Source: Bryobacterales bacterium (GTDB lineage: Bacteria > Acidobacteriota > Terriglobia > Bryobacterales > Bryobacteraceae). Taken from it: a stretch of 41,710 bases of DNA. Position numbers and translations under genes: made by a program. The notes under the pieces are model-generated. The model saw nothing but the letters and a program-made list of their open reading frames with translations. It did no database searches and was not told the DNA's origin. Positions 15,102 to 24,241 of this stretch are shown here, one piece after another (within the stretch, counting starts at the first letter, position 1; every line of letters begins with the position of its first letter). The DNA lies in the NCBI GenBank assembly GCA_027459465.1, contig DAIDIH010000024.1, positions 1 to 41,710 of the forward strand. Reading direction: 5' to 3'.

Positions 15102-17485
15102 GGGAGACGAGCGGGGAGGCGCTTCAGTTCGAGGATCTGCGGTCTCTGGTGGGGCGCTATGTGAACGGTCCGCTCGGGCGGCTGGCGCTGGAGGAAGTGG
15201 CGCCGCTGAGCGAGAGGGCGGCGATAGAAGGCGCGCTCGAGTTGGCGGGCGAGGCGCTGAAGTATCTGGAAGAAGCGGCGGGAACAACGGCGGGGCGCGG
15301 TCCGGTGACGCCGGTATCGTTTGGGTCCATCGACGATCCGGGCGAGGCGCTGGCGCTGCTGCGGATTGAAGGGGCGGCGCTCGAGGGGACGCAGTTCCGG
15401 CTGATTCAAAGGCTGCTGGAGCAGGCGGCGGCGGTGCGCGATGCGATCGGGGATGCGAGCGCGCGGTATCCGGCGCTGTGGGGGATTGCCTCCGGGATGG
15501 TGGAACTGCGGGAGGTGGCGCGGAAGATCGCGGAGACGATTCTGCCGGATGGGTCGCTGGCCGACGATGCGAGTCCGGCGCTCAAGAGACTGCGGCGGGA
15601 GATCGGGCGGCAGAAGAGCGTGGTGCAGTCGGCCCTGGCGCGGTTTCTGCGCGATCATCACGGCGATGGGACGCTGCGGGAGGAGTTGATCACGATTCGC
15701 AACGACCGGTTCGTGGTGCCGGTGGTGGCCGGGCAGCAGCGCAAGGCCGAGGGGGTGATTCATGGAGCGAGCGGAACGGGGCAGACGCTGTTCGTGGAGC
15801 CGCTGGAAACGATCGGGCTGAACAACGAACTGGTGCGGCTGAGGGACGAGGAACTGGCGGAGCAGCAGCGGATTCTGCGGGATCTGACGGCAAGCCTGCG
15901 GCCGCATGCGGAACCGATGCGGCGGACGGCGCGGGCGCTGGGGCGGCTCGATTTTCTGTTCGCGGCGGGCCGGTTCGGCCGCGAGTTCGACTGCACCATC
16001 CCGCGATTGAGCGCCGAAGGAGACGGCGAGATTGACCTCGACCAGGCGCGGCATCCGCTGCTCGAAGATGTGCTGAAGGCGGCGCGGCGGAAGGTTGTGC
16101 CGGTGTCGCTGCGGCTCGATGCGCGGAGCCGGACGTTGTTGATCAGCGGTCCGAATACGGGCGGGAAGACGGTGGCGATGAAGACGGTGGGTCTGCTGGC
16201 GCTGATGGCGCATGCGGGGCTGCCGGTGCCGGCGCGGCGGGCGGTGTTTCCGTGTTTTGACGCGGTGCTGGCCGACGTGGGGGATCATCAGTCGATCGAG
16301 GAGAGCCTGAGTTCGTTTTCGGCGCACATCGCGCATGTGGGGCGGATGCTGGACGAGGCGTCGGAGGAGACGCTGGTGCTGCTGGACGAACTGGGGCGGG
16401 CGACGGATCCGGAAGAAGCGGGGGCGCTGGGGGTCGCGATTCTCGATGCGTTCCGCGCGCGGGGAGCGTTTACGATCGCGTCGACGCATCTGGTGGCGCT
16501 GAAGGTGTACGGGGCGAATACGCCGGGCGTGGTGAACGCGTCGATGGGATTCGACGATGAAACATTGCAGCCGACTTATGTTTTAAGGCTCGGCGTGCCG
16601 GGACGGTCGGCGGCGCTGGCGATCGCGTCGCGGCTGGGGCTGCCGGAGGTGCTGCTCGAAAAAGCGCGCGCGACGATGTCGCATCAGGAGCGCGACATCG
16701 CGCGGTTTCTCGATGAGATCGAGCGGCGCGCGGAGGAGTTGCGGGCGGCGGAGGCCCGGCTGGCGGAGCGGATGCGGGAGATCGAACGGGAGAGTAAGGC
16801 GCAGGCGGCGGAGGCGGCGCGGGCGGAGAAGGCAAAGCTGAAAGAGATCGACGAGCGGGCGGCGAGCGCGCTCGAAAAATTCGAGGCGGAGGCGCGGGAG
16901 GCGATCGCGCGGATCGGGGCCATGGCCGAGGCGAAGAAAGCGGTAGTGCAGGCCGAGCGCGTGGCGGCGAAGGTGAAGCGGGAATTCCAGGAGGCGGCCA
17001 AGCCGGTGGCCGCGGCGGTGGCGAATCCGGCGCTGGTGGAAGGCGCGCGGGTGCGGTTGCGCGGGGTGCGGGAGCCGGCGCAGGTGCTGCGGGTGATGGG
17101 CGGCGGGAAGATCGAAGTGCAGGCCGGCTGGATGAAGATGCAGGTGGACGCGGGGGACGTGGAGGAAGTGCTGGGGCGCGGGGCGGCGGGGCCGGTCCTG
17201 AAGAACGTTTCGTTCCGGCCGGAGGGTCCGAGTTGGGACGTTTCGTACCGCGAGATCAATGTCATCGGGCAGACCGCGGAGGAGGCGGTGGCGGCGGTGG
17301 ACAAGTTTCTCGACAGCGCGGCGCTGGCCGGGATCGACCGCGTGCGGATTGTGCATGGCCATGGGATGGGGGTGCTGAAGCGCGCGGTGGCGGAGTTGCT
17401 GGGCGGGAATCCGCACGTGGCGCGGTTTTATGCGGCGTCTCCGGCCGAGGGCGGCACGGGAGCAACGGTGGCGGAGTTGAAGTAG
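15098..17485 (+). CDS. mutS2: MutS2 endonuclease/ribosome-quality ATPase
   Basis: A 795-residue MutS2 protein. The layout is an N-terminal core and lever region, an ATPase with Walker A SGPNTGGKTVAMKTVG near residues 350-365 and Walker B LVLLDELGRATDPEEAGALG near 425-444, a long alanine/glutamate-rich coiled coil (about 530-650), a KOW-like segment, and a C-terminal Smr domain (about 712-795) with IVHGHGMGVLKRAV. MutS2 has no mismatch-recognition domain. It is known for suppressing homologous recombination and, in Bacillus, for splitting collided ribosomes using the Smr region. The Smr 'LDLHG' strand here reads INVIGQ, a divergent version. ATGA overlap with the NUDIX gene supports the start. 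Confidence 0.95.
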   Translation: MRETSGEALQFEDLRSLVGRYVNGPLGRLALEEVAPLSERAAIEGALELAGEALKYLEEAAGTTAGRGPVTPVSFGSIDDPGEALALLRIEGAALEGTQFRLIQRLLEQAAAVRDAIGDASARYPALWGIASGMVELREVARKIAETILPDGSLADDASPALKRLRREIGRQKSVVQSALARFLRDHHGDGTLREELITIRNDRFVVPVVAGQQRKAEGVIHGASGTGQTLFVEPLETIGLNNELVRLRDEELAEQQRILRDLTASLRPHAEPMRRTARALGRLDFLFAAGRFGREFDCTIPRLSAEGDGEIDLDQARHPLLEDVLKAARRKVVPVSLRLDARSRTLLISGPNTGGKTVAMKTVGLLALMAHAGLPVPARRAVFPCFDAVLADVGDHQSIEESLSSFSAHIAHVGRMLDEASEETLVLLDELGRATDPEEAGALGVAILDAFRARGAFTIASTHLVALKVYGANTPGVVNASMGFDDETLQPTYVLRLGVPGRSAALAIASRLGLPEVLLEKARATMSHQERDIARFLDEIERRAEELRAAEARLAERMREIERESKAQAAEAARAEKAKLKEIDERAASALEKFEAEAREAIARIGAMAEAKKAVVQAERVAAKVKREFQEAAKPVAAAVANPALVEGARVRLRGVREPAQVLRVMGGGKIEVQAGWMKMQVDAGDVEEVLGRGAAGPVLKNVSFRPEGPSWDVSYREINVIGQTAEEAVAAVDKFLDSAALAGIDRVRIVHGHGMGVLKRAVAELLGGNPHVARFYAASPAEGGTGATVAELK

Positions 17486-17525
17486 GAGGTACGCGGGCGA
17501 TTTCGAAGGAATTCGTGGAGCGGCG

Positions 17526-17565
17526 CGACGGGAGCTTTTCGCTGGTCAGAAGCCGCGTCCCGTTG
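17526..17565 (+). terminator. Possible terminator hairpin after mutS2
   Basis: CGACGGGA (17526-17533) pairs with TCCCGTTG (17558-17565) with one imperfect pair, and an inner GCTT/AAGC adds four more pairs. The structure lies 40 bases after the mutS2 stop and about 90 bases before the next gene. No T-tract follows, so any termination would be weak or Rho-assisted. The rest of the 167-base gap shows nothing recognisable. Confidence 0.35.
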
Positions 17566-17652
17566 GCGTGACTGGGATCCGGGTGTAGCATTCACAGGAT
17601 CGAAATGCGGCGCGGTTGACGCGTTGGCGCGACGGGGAGGAGACTGGACACG

Positions 17653-20175
17653 ATGCGGAAAATCGTGTTGGTTGCACTGATCGCGCTGGCGGTGGCGGCC
17701 CTGGGCGCGCGCGAGGCGGGCGTGTTTCCTGTCCTTTCGAGCAAGGCGATCGGAGGGAAGCAGAGCGCGGGTTTTTATCTGCTGCCGACGAGCCAGCTTT
17801 TGCGGCCGTGGGGCGGCGAAACGCCTCTGTTGGGGCGGCCGGTGGATCTGGCGCTCGATGCGGCGCACCGGCGTCTGGCGGTGCTGAACTCGAAAGAAAT
17901 CGATCTGCTCGACGACGGGTCGGGCGCGGTGCTCGAAGTGATTCCGACGAACACGACTTCGTATGCGGGGATTGCGTTCCGGCCGGGCGGAGGCGAGTTG
18001 TGGGCGAGCGAGACCGGGAAGGCGGATGCGTTGTTCATCGAGTCGTTCGCCAGCGACGGGACGCCGGTGGGAGCGATCCGGATTCCGTTGGGCGGGCATC
18101 CGGTGCCGTGCGGCATCGTGTTTTCGCCGGACGGGAAGTGGGCGTATGTGGCGCTGAGCCGGGCGAATGCGCTGGTGGTGGTGGATGCCGAGAAGAAACA
18201 GGTGGTGCGGCGGATTGACGTCGGAATGGCGCCGAGCGGCGTGGCCTATGACACGGCGAGCGGGAAAGTGTATGTGACCAACCGCGGAGGGCGAAGGCCG
18301 GTGGCCGGCGATGCGCTGGCGCCGAGTGCGGGCTCGCAGGTGGCGACGGACCCGGTGACGGGGGCGACGTCGACCGGGACGATCAGCGTGATCGATACGG
18401 AAACATGGAAGGCGCAGGAGTTCAAGACGGGGCTGGCGCCATCGAACGTGACGATCCGCGCGGATCTGCACATGGCCGCGGTGGTGAACGACAACTCGGA
18501 TTCGGTGTCGGTGTTCAACACGCGGACGATGCAGCGGGAGGATGTGGCGGTTCCGGCGTGGGCGAATAACACGCTGGGGAGCGAGCCGGACGCGGTGGAG
18601 TTTTCGCGCGACGGCAAGCGGATGTACGTGGCCTGCGGCGGGACGAACTCGGTGGATGTGCTCGAAAGAGATGGAGGGAAGTGGAAGGTGGCGGGCGCGA
18701 TTCCGGTCGGGTATTTCCCGACGGCGCTGAAGGTGGATCAAAACGGAGCGCTGCGGGTGCTGAACCTGAAAGGTGACGGGAACACGGCGCGGCCGGACGG
18801 ATACTTCAACTCGCGGGCGTTCGTGGGGACGCTGCTGACGATACCGAAGCCGGGCGCAGAGCAGTTGCAGGCGGGCGAGAAAGAAGTGGAAGCGGCGAAC
18901 CAGCCGCGGTTCAGCGCCTCGGGCGGGATTGAGAATCTGCCGAGCCTGGGGATCGAACACGTGTTTTTCATCGTGAAGGAGAACCGGACCTACGACCAGT
19001 TGTTCGGCGACATCAAGGAAGGCAACGGCGATCCGGACTTAGTGATGTATGGGCGGAACATCACGCCGAACCACCACGCGCTGGCCGGGCAGTTCGTGCT
19101 TTTGGATAACTTCAACACGAGCAGCGTGATCAGCTTCGACGGGCACCAGTGGCTGATGATGGGCTTCGTCAGCGACTACACGGAGCGGGCGTTCGCGGCG
19201 TCGCCGCGCGGGTATGCCTGGAACATGGCGGACGCGCTGACGGTTTCGCCGGCGGGTTTCTTCTGGCAGTTCGCGCCGAAGCCGCTGAGCGTGCGGATTT
19301 ACGGGGAGTTCTGCACGCCGGCGGTGTGGGACCCGGAGAAGAAGTCGGTGATCGACATCAACGAAGGCGAGGACCGGAGCTGGAGCGAGTATTATCAGCT
19401 CTACAAAGAAGGCAAGTGGGAGACGGCGGTCGGGAGCAAGACAGGCGTGCCGGCCTTGGCGAAGTATTTCGACCAGCGGTATCCGAACGACTCGACGTCG
19501 ATTCCGGACCAGGTGCGGGCGGATGAGTTTCTGCGGGAGTTCCGCGAGTTCGAGCAGAACGGGCGGCTGCCGCGGTTGACCGTGATGACGCTGAACAACG
19601 ACCACACGTCGGGGACAAGGCCGGGCGCGCCGACGCCGCGGGCGATGGTGGCCGACGACGACCTGGCGCTGGGGCGGATTGTGGAGGCGATTTCGCACAG
19701 CCGGTACTGGGCGTCGAGCCTGATTCTGGTGGTGGAAGACGATCCGCAGGACGGGATCGACCATGTGGACGGGCACCGGACGGTAGCGCTGGCGATCGGT
19801 CCGCACGTGCGGCGGCATGCGGTGGATTCGAATTATTACACGCAGCTCAGCATGGTGCGGACGATGCAGGAGTTGTTCGGCATCGCGCCGCGGACGCGGT
19901 TCCTTGCCGAGGCGCGGGCGATGAATTCGATTTTCACCGCGCAGGCGGATACGGCGCCGTATCAGCACCTGGTTCCGGGCGTGGCGCTGGATGAGATGAA
20001 TCCGCCGCTGCGAGTGCTGAGCGGGGCGAGGCTGCAGGCGGCGAAGGAGTCGCTCAAGATGGATTTCTCCGAGCCGGACCGCAATTCGCCGGAGGCGCTC
20101 GACCGGATCCTGTGGGCGGATGCGAAGGGTTACAACACGCCGTATCCGGTGAAGCATGGACGGAGGGCAAAATGA
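17653..20175 (+). CDS. YncE-like propeller fused to phosphoesterase domain, exported
   Basis: An 840-residue protein with a signal peptide (KIVLVALIALAVAALGA), an N-terminal seven-bladed YVTN/YncE-like propeller (about residues 60-420; repeats such as GKWAYVALSRANALVVVDAE and GKVYVTNRGG), and a C-terminal alkaline phosphatase-fold domain of the phosphoesterase/phospholipase C type. The second domain begins HVFFIVKENRTYDQLFGDI near 437, has NTSSVISFDGHQW, and later LILVVEDDPQDGIDHVDGHR, which supplies metal-ligand-like acidic and histidine residues. Such proteins are common in Acidobacteria; the substrate is unknown. The start follows GGGGAGGAGA. Its stop overlaps the GH127 start (ATGA), implying a shared transcript and possibly a role with glycan or phospho-glycan breakdown (inference). 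Confidence 0.88.
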   Translation: MRKIVLVALIALAVAALGAREAGVFPVLSSKAIGGKQSAGFYLLPTSQLLRPWGGETPLLGRPVDLALDAAHRRLAVLNSKEIDLLDDGSGAVLEVIPTNTTSYAGIAFRPGGGELWASETGKADALFIESFASDGTPVGAIRIPLGGHPVPCGIVFSPDGKWAYVALSRANALVVVDAEKKQVVRRIDVGMAPSGVAYDTASGKVYVTNRGGRRPVAGDALAPSAGSQVATDPVTGATSTGTISVIDTETWKAQEFKTGLAPSNVTIRADLHMAAVVNDNSDSVSVFNTRTMQREDVAVPAWANNTLGSEPDAVEFSRDGKRMYVACGGTNSVDVLERDGGKWKVAGAIPVGYFPTALKVDQNGALRVLNLKGDGNTARPDGYFNSRAFVGTLLTIPKPGAEQLQAGEKEVEAANQPRFSASGGIENLPSLGIEHVFFIVKENRTYDQLFGDIKEGNGDPDLVMYGRNITPNHHALAGQFVLLDNFNTSSVISFDGHQWLMMGFVSDYTERAFAASPRGYAWNMADALTVSPAGFFWQFAPKPLSVRIYGEFCTPAVWDPEKKSVIDINEGEDRSWSEYYQLYKEGKWETAVGSKTGVPALAKYFDQRYPNDSTSIPDQVRADEFLREFREFEQNGRLPRLTVMTLNNDHTSGTRPGAPTPRAMVADDDLALGRIVEAISHSRYWASSLILVVEDDPQDGIDHVDGHRTVALAIGPHVRRHAVDSNYYTQLSMVRTMQELFGIAPRTRFLAEARAMNSIFTAQADTAPYQHLVPGVALDEMNPPLRVLSGARLQAAKESLKMDFSEPDRNSPEALDRILWADAKGYNTPYPVKHGRRAK

Positions 20176-22121
20176 TACGCACGGCGATTCTGCTTCTTGT
20201 TTTGGCGGGCGCCGCGCTTGGAGCGGAGAACTGGCGCGACGAGGGGGTGATTTACCTCGCGCACACGCCGAATGCCGCGATGAATCCTGTGCCGGTGCAC
20301 GCGGTGGAAATCGGCCATGGGTTCTGGTACGGGCGGCGCGAGGCGAATGTGGAGCGGAGCATTCCGACGATGTTCACGCTGCTGGACGAGCACGGGATTG
20401 TCGAGAACTTCCGCAATACGGCGGCGCATAATGGGAAGCCGCACAACGGGCCGCTGTACACGGATTCGGATTTGTATAAGTGGATGGAGGCGGCGGCGTG
20501 GAGTTTGCAGTCGCACGACGATCCGGCGCTAAGGAAGCAGTTGGATTCGCTGACGGCGACGATTGCGAGCGCGCAGGAGCCGAGCGGGTATGTGAACACG
20601 TACTGGAGCGGGGCGCGCGCCTCCGAGCGATTCACGCAGATGTACCGGTCGCACGAGTTGTATTGTCTGGGGCACCTGCTGCAGGCCGGGATTGCGTATT
20701 ACCGGTCGACGGGGAACACGGCGCTGCTGGATATCGGGCGGAAGTTCGCGGATTATCTCGTTGCGGATTTCGGACCTACGAAGCGGCCGCTTCTGACCGG
20801 GCATCCGGAACTCGAGATGGCGCTGGTGGAGTTGTACCGGACGACGGGCGAGAAGAAGTACCTGGGGCTGGCGGGATATCTGCTGAGCGGGGTGGAGACG
20901 GAGAGGCTGCAGTTGAAGCCGTCGCAGATCACGTACCTGTTCAGCGGAGTGCCGTTCACTTCGCGGACGGCCCTGGTCGGGCACGCGGTGCGCGCGATGT
21001 ACGCTTCGAGCGGGGCGACGGATTATTACTCGGAGACCGGGGACGCGGCCTACCGGAAGACGCTCGACACGCTGTGGGCAGACCTGACGATGCGGAAGAT
21101 GTACATCACGGGCGGTGTGGGAGCGCGCGCCGAAGGCGAGTCGTTCGGGGCGGCGTACGAGTTGCCGAACGACCAGGCGTATGGAGAGAGTTGCGCGGCG
21201 ATCGGAAACATGATGTGGAATTTCCGTTTGCTGCAGGTGACCGGCGAGGAGAAGTACGCCGATGTCATGGAGCGGGCGCTGTACAACGGCGTGAACTCGG
21301 GCATGTCGCTCGATGGGACGCTGTACTGCTACCGGAATCCGTTGGCTTCGACGGGCGAGAAGATTCGCAACCCTTGGTATGAGACGACCTGCTGCCCGCC
21401 GAACCTGGAGCGGGTGCTGGCGTCGCTGCCGGGGTATTTCTACAGCACGTCGAAGGACGGGATCTGGGTGCACCTCTATCACAACAGCAAGCTCGATTGG
21501 CATTTGGAAGACGGGACGGGGCTGAAGATCGAGCAGCAGACGGAGTACCCGTGGAAGGGCGACGTGACGCTCGAGGTGACGCCGGAGAAGGCGGAGCGGT
21601 TCACGCTGCGGCTGCGGATTCCGGAGTGGGCGAAGAACGCGTCGGTGGAAGTGAACGGCGCGAAAGAGGCCGCGCCGCGGGCGGGGTCGTATGCGGCGAT
21701 CACGCGCTCGTGGAAGGCGGGGGATCGCGTGACCCTCGATCTTCCGATGGAGACCCGGGCGCTGGCGGCGAATCCGCGGGTCGAGTCGGACTATGCGAAA
21801 GTGGCCGTTGCGCGCGGGCCGCTGATTTATTGTCTGGAGGCGCCGGACCAGAGCGCGCCGGTGGGGGACCTGGAATTTGCAGGGCTTTCGGAGCCGTTCG
21901 AAAAGCTCGACCGGCCGGATCTTTTGCAGGGCGTTGTGGTGCTGGAGCACAAGGGCGCGGCGTATGAGCCCACACTGGCCGAGACGCCCTTGTATCTTCC
22001 GTGGGCGGATGCGGAGCGGCGGACGGCGCGGCCGGTGGAGCTGAACTTCATTCCGTATTACGCGTGGGCAAACCGCGGGACGAATGCGATGGAAGTATGG
22101 GTGCCGCTCGGTTTGCGATGA
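20172..22121 (+). CDS. GH127 beta-L-arabinofuranosidase-type glycosidase, exported
   Basis: A 649-residue glycoside hydrolase family 127 protein with a signal peptide (AILLLVLAGAALG). In Bifidobacterium HypBA1 the active site holds a zinc bound by one glutamate and three cysteines. Here the matching residues are visible as E339 and C341 (YGESCAAIGNMMWNFR) and C407-C408 (TTCCPPNLERVLASLPGY). The EGESFG-YELPND block carries the expected second catalytic glutamate. The C-terminal third is beta-sandwich. The enzyme should remove beta-L-arabinofuranosyl units from plant glycoproteins or pectin side chains; a related specificity is possible. It has GGAGGG before ATG 20172, overlaps the phosphoesterase stop, and is coupled to the esterase by ATGA. 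Confidence 0.92.
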   Translation: MIRTAILLLVLAGAALGAENWRDEGVIYLAHTPNAAMNPVPVHAVEIGHGFWYGRREANVERSIPTMFTLLDEHGIVENFRNTAAHNGKPHNGPLYTDSDLYKWMEAAAWSLQSHDDPALRKQLDSLTATIASAQEPSGYVNTYWSGARASERFTQMYRSHELYCLGHLLQAGIAYYRSTGNTALLDIGRKFADYLVADFGPTKRPLLTGHPELEMALVELYRTTGEKKYLGLAGYLLSGVETERLQLKPSQITYLFSGVPFTSRTALVGHAVRAMYASSGATDYYSETGDAAYRKTLDTLWADLTMRKMYITGGVGARAEGESFGAAYELPNDQAYGESCAAIGNMMWNFRLLQVTGEEKYADVMERALYNGVNSGMSLDGTLYCYRNPLASTGEKIRNPWYETTCCPPNLERVLASLPGYFYSTSKDGIWVHLYHNSKLDWHLEDGTGLKIEQQTEYPWKGDVTLEVTPEKAERFTLRLRIPEWAKNASVEVNGAKEAAPRAGSYAAITRSWKAGDRVTLDLPMETRALAANPRVESDYAKVAVARGPLIYCLEAPDQSAPVGDLEFAGLSEPFEKLDRPDLLQGVVVLEHKGAAYEPTLAETPLYLPWADAERRTARPVELNFIPYYAWANRGTNAMEVWVPLGLR

Positions 22122-23014
22122 TAGCTCAAGACATGAGACGCCTTTTTTGTTTGATGCTGGTTTGCTGTGGAACGATGGCGGCCGCGAATGCGGCGGATAC
22201 GGTGCTGTTGTGGCCGAACGGCGCGCCGGGCGCGCTGGGCAACGACGACTCGGACAAGCCCTCGCTGACGATTTATCTCCCGCCGAAAGACAAGGCGCTC
22301 GCGACCGGCGTGGTGATTTGTCCGGGCGGTGGGTATGCGGGCCTGGCGACGGAGAAAGAAGGCACGATGATCGCGCAGTGGTTTAATTCGATCGGCGTGG
22401 CGGGGTTCGTGTTGAAGTACCGTCTGGGGCCGAGGTATCACCATCCGATCGAGTTAGGCGACGCGCAGCGGGCCATCCGGTATGTGCGGGCGCATGCGGC
22501 CGAGTACGGGATATCGCCCGACCGGATCGGGATCATGGGTTTCTCGGCGGGCGGGCACCTGGCCTCGACCGCGGAGACGCATTATGACAAGGGCGAGGCG
22601 AGCGCGGCGGATCCGCTGGACCGGCTGCCGGACCGGCCGGACTTCGCGATTCTCTGTTATCCGGTTGTGGCGATGACGGGGCCGTACGTGCACCAGGGTT
22701 CGCGGCGGATGCTGCTGGGCGACGAACCGGATCCGAAGCTGGAGCAGTTGCTTTCAAACGAACAGCAGGTGACGCCGGACACGCCGCCGACGTTTTTGTT
22801 CCATACGAACGCGGATACGACGGTGCCGGTGGAGAACAGCGTGCAGTTTTACCTGGCGCTCAAGAAGAACAATGTGCCGGCGGAGATGCACATTTTCGAG
22901 GATGGCCCGCACGGGGTTGGGCTGGCGCCGACGTATGCGGCGCTGTCGATCTGGCCGACGCTGCTGGGGAACTGGCTGCGCGCGCGGGGGTTGCTGGACC
23001 AGGTGGCGCACTGA
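22118..23014 (+). CDS. Alpha/beta hydrolase, acetyl-xylan esterase-like, exported
   Basis: A 298-residue serine hydrolase with a signal peptide (MRRLFCLMLVCCGTMAAANA). The oxyanion-hole motif is CPGGGYAGLA near residue 70, the nucleophile lies in MGFSAGGHLAST near 137, an acid in NADTTVP and the histidine in DGPHGVGL. This layout fits the BD-FAE/ExoIII-type carbohydrate esterases often clustered with glycosidases. Being third in an operon with a GH127 enzyme supports deacylation of plant polysaccharide, but the acyl group is unknown. ATG at 22118 overlaps the GH127 stop (ATGA); ATG at 22133 would start the signal peptide more cleanly. Confidence 0.9.
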   Translation: MIAQDMRRLFCLMLVCCGTMAAANAADTVLLWPNGAPGALGNDDSDKPSLTIYLPPKDKALATGVVICPGGGYAGLATEKEGTMIAQWFNSIGVAGFVLKYRLGPRYHHPIELGDAQRAIRYVRAHAAEYGISPDRIGIMGFSAGGHLASTAETHYDKGEASAADPLDRLPDRPDFAILCYPVVAMTGPYVHQGSRRMLLGDEPDPKLEQLLSNEQQVTPDTPPTFLFHTNADTTVPVENSVQFYLALKKNNVPAEMHIFEDGPHGVGLAPTYAALSIWPTLLGNWLRARGLLDQVAH

Positions 23015-23062
23015 GCGCACAGGTGCAATGAGCGGCGCAAGCCGCGCGGCACCGTTGTGCGC
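23015..23062. terminator. Long nested hairpin between convergent genes
   Basis: Three stems nest exactly: GCGCAC (23015-23020) with GTGCGC (23057-23062), GGTGC (23022-23026) with GCACC (23049-23053), and GCGGC (23032-23036) with GCCGC (23041-23045), capped by a GCAA tetraloop of the stable GNRA type. It starts right after the esterase stop and lies 18 bases from the aminotransferase stop, so it is placed to end transcripts from both sides. No T-tract is present. A second small repeat, TCCTG-A-CAGGA, follows at 23065-23075. Confidence 0.6.
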
Positions 23063-23080
23063 GGTCCTGACAGGAGAGCC

Positions 23081-24241
23081 TCAGGCGAGGCGGGCGAGGC
23101 GGGCGAGGCCTTCGTCGAAAATTTCTTCTTTTGCGAGGCCGCTCACGACCAGGTAGGCTTCGCGATCGAAATCGAAGAAGTAACCGGGCTGGACGAGCGT
23201 GCCGTGGTGGAGGAGTTCGAGGGTCCAGTCTTCTTCGGTGCGGATGCGCGGGGCTTCGATGACGGAGTACCAGCCGCCTTCGCAGTTCAAGACGCGGAAG
23301 GGCGAGCCGCCGGAAAAAAGTTGGCGCGCGGCGCCTGCGTTGCGCGCGGCGCGTCGGGCGATGGACGCTCGAATTTCACGGCCGAGACGGAGGAGGTCAG
23401 GCGCGGCGCACTGCACGGGAGCGGAAGCGGACAAATACGCATCGGCGATCCACTCGAGGCGATCGAAGGCAGGCTGGCGCAAATTGGAGGGGCCTTGCAC
23501 GGCGATCCAGCCGAGTTTCATCTGCGGGAGGCCGGCGACTTTCGAGAGACCGCTTAAGACAAACGTGAGCGATTCGCGGGCGCCGGCGGCGGTTTCGGCG
23601 CGGTGGGCGTCGGGCGAGAAGGCGTAGTCGGAGAAAACTTCGTCGGAGAGCAGGGCGAGGGAGTGGGTGGCGCAGAGGCGGTCGAGCGCGGCGAGTTCGT
23701 CGTGTTTTAGGAAAGAGCCGGTGGGGTTGTTGGGGTTGACCAGGGCGATGGCCCGGGTGCGTGGCGTGACGGCCGACGAGAGAGCTTCGAAGTCGATGCG
23801 CCAGGCGCCATCGTAGCGGAGCGGGTATTGCGCGACGCGGACCCCTTCGAGCGCGGCGAGATGTTCGAAGAGGGGATAAGACGGGCGCGGCGTGAGGATT
23901 TCGTCGCCGGGGTCGCAGAGGAGTTTGAACAGCAGCGCGTAGCCTTCGCTGGTGCTGGCGGTGAGGAGGAGATCGGCGGGAGAAATGGGGATGGCGCGCG
24001 CGGCGTAGTATTCGGCAACGGCTTCACGGGCCAAGAGGAGGCCGGCGGGCTGAGGATCGTAGCTGAGCGAGGCGGGGTTCGAAAGCGAGGCGAGGATCTC
24101 TTCGGAAGGGTAGTTGAGACCGGCGCGGGTGGGGTTCGATTCAGTGAGATCGAGGACTTCTAGACCGGCGGCGCGGCGCGCAGCGAGGAGGCGGGTGAGG
24201 GAATTGGGGCGAAGGTCGTTGGGAACGCGTGCGGAAAACAC
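23081..24241 (-). CDS. PLP-dependent aminotransferase, class I/II
   Basis: A 386-residue fold-type I aminotransferase. It shows the N-terminal DLTESNPTRAGLNYP, the NPNNPTGSFL motif, the aspartate/tyrosine stretch LLSDEVFSDYAF, the lysine that binds pyridoxal phosphate in LSGLSKVAGLPQMKLGW, and a C-terminal substrate arginine region near RLARLA and LVVSGLAKEE. The TESNPTR start resembles aspartate/alanine aminotransferase-like enzymes; the amino acid cannot be fixed. GTG at 24241 overlaps the cupin stop (TAGTG), so the gene is translationally coupled and last in the minus-strand operon. Confidence 0.92.
   Translation of the reverse strand: MFSARVPNDLRPNSLTRLLAARRAAGLEVLDLTESNPTRAGLNYPSEEILASLSNPASLSYDPQPAGLLLAREAVAEYYAARAIPISPADLLLTASTSEGYALLFKLLCDPGDEILTPRPSYPLFEHLAALEGVRVAQYPLRYDGAWRIDFEALSSAVTPRTRAIALVNPNNPTGSFLKHDELAALDRLCATHSLALLSDEVFSDYAFSPDAHRAETAAGARESLTFVLSGLSKVAGLPQMKLGWIAVQGPSNLRQPAFDRLEWIADAYLSASAPVQCAAPDLLRLGREIRASIARRAARNAGAARQLFSGGSPFRVLNCEGGWYSVIEAPRIRTEEDWTLELLHHGTLVQPGYFFDFDREAYLVVSGLAKEEIFDEGLARLARLA

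Noticed and set aside
15023-16489. Long minus-strand arginine/histidine-rich frame opposite mutS2
   Set aside because: Shadow of the MutS2 coding sequence; no family features.
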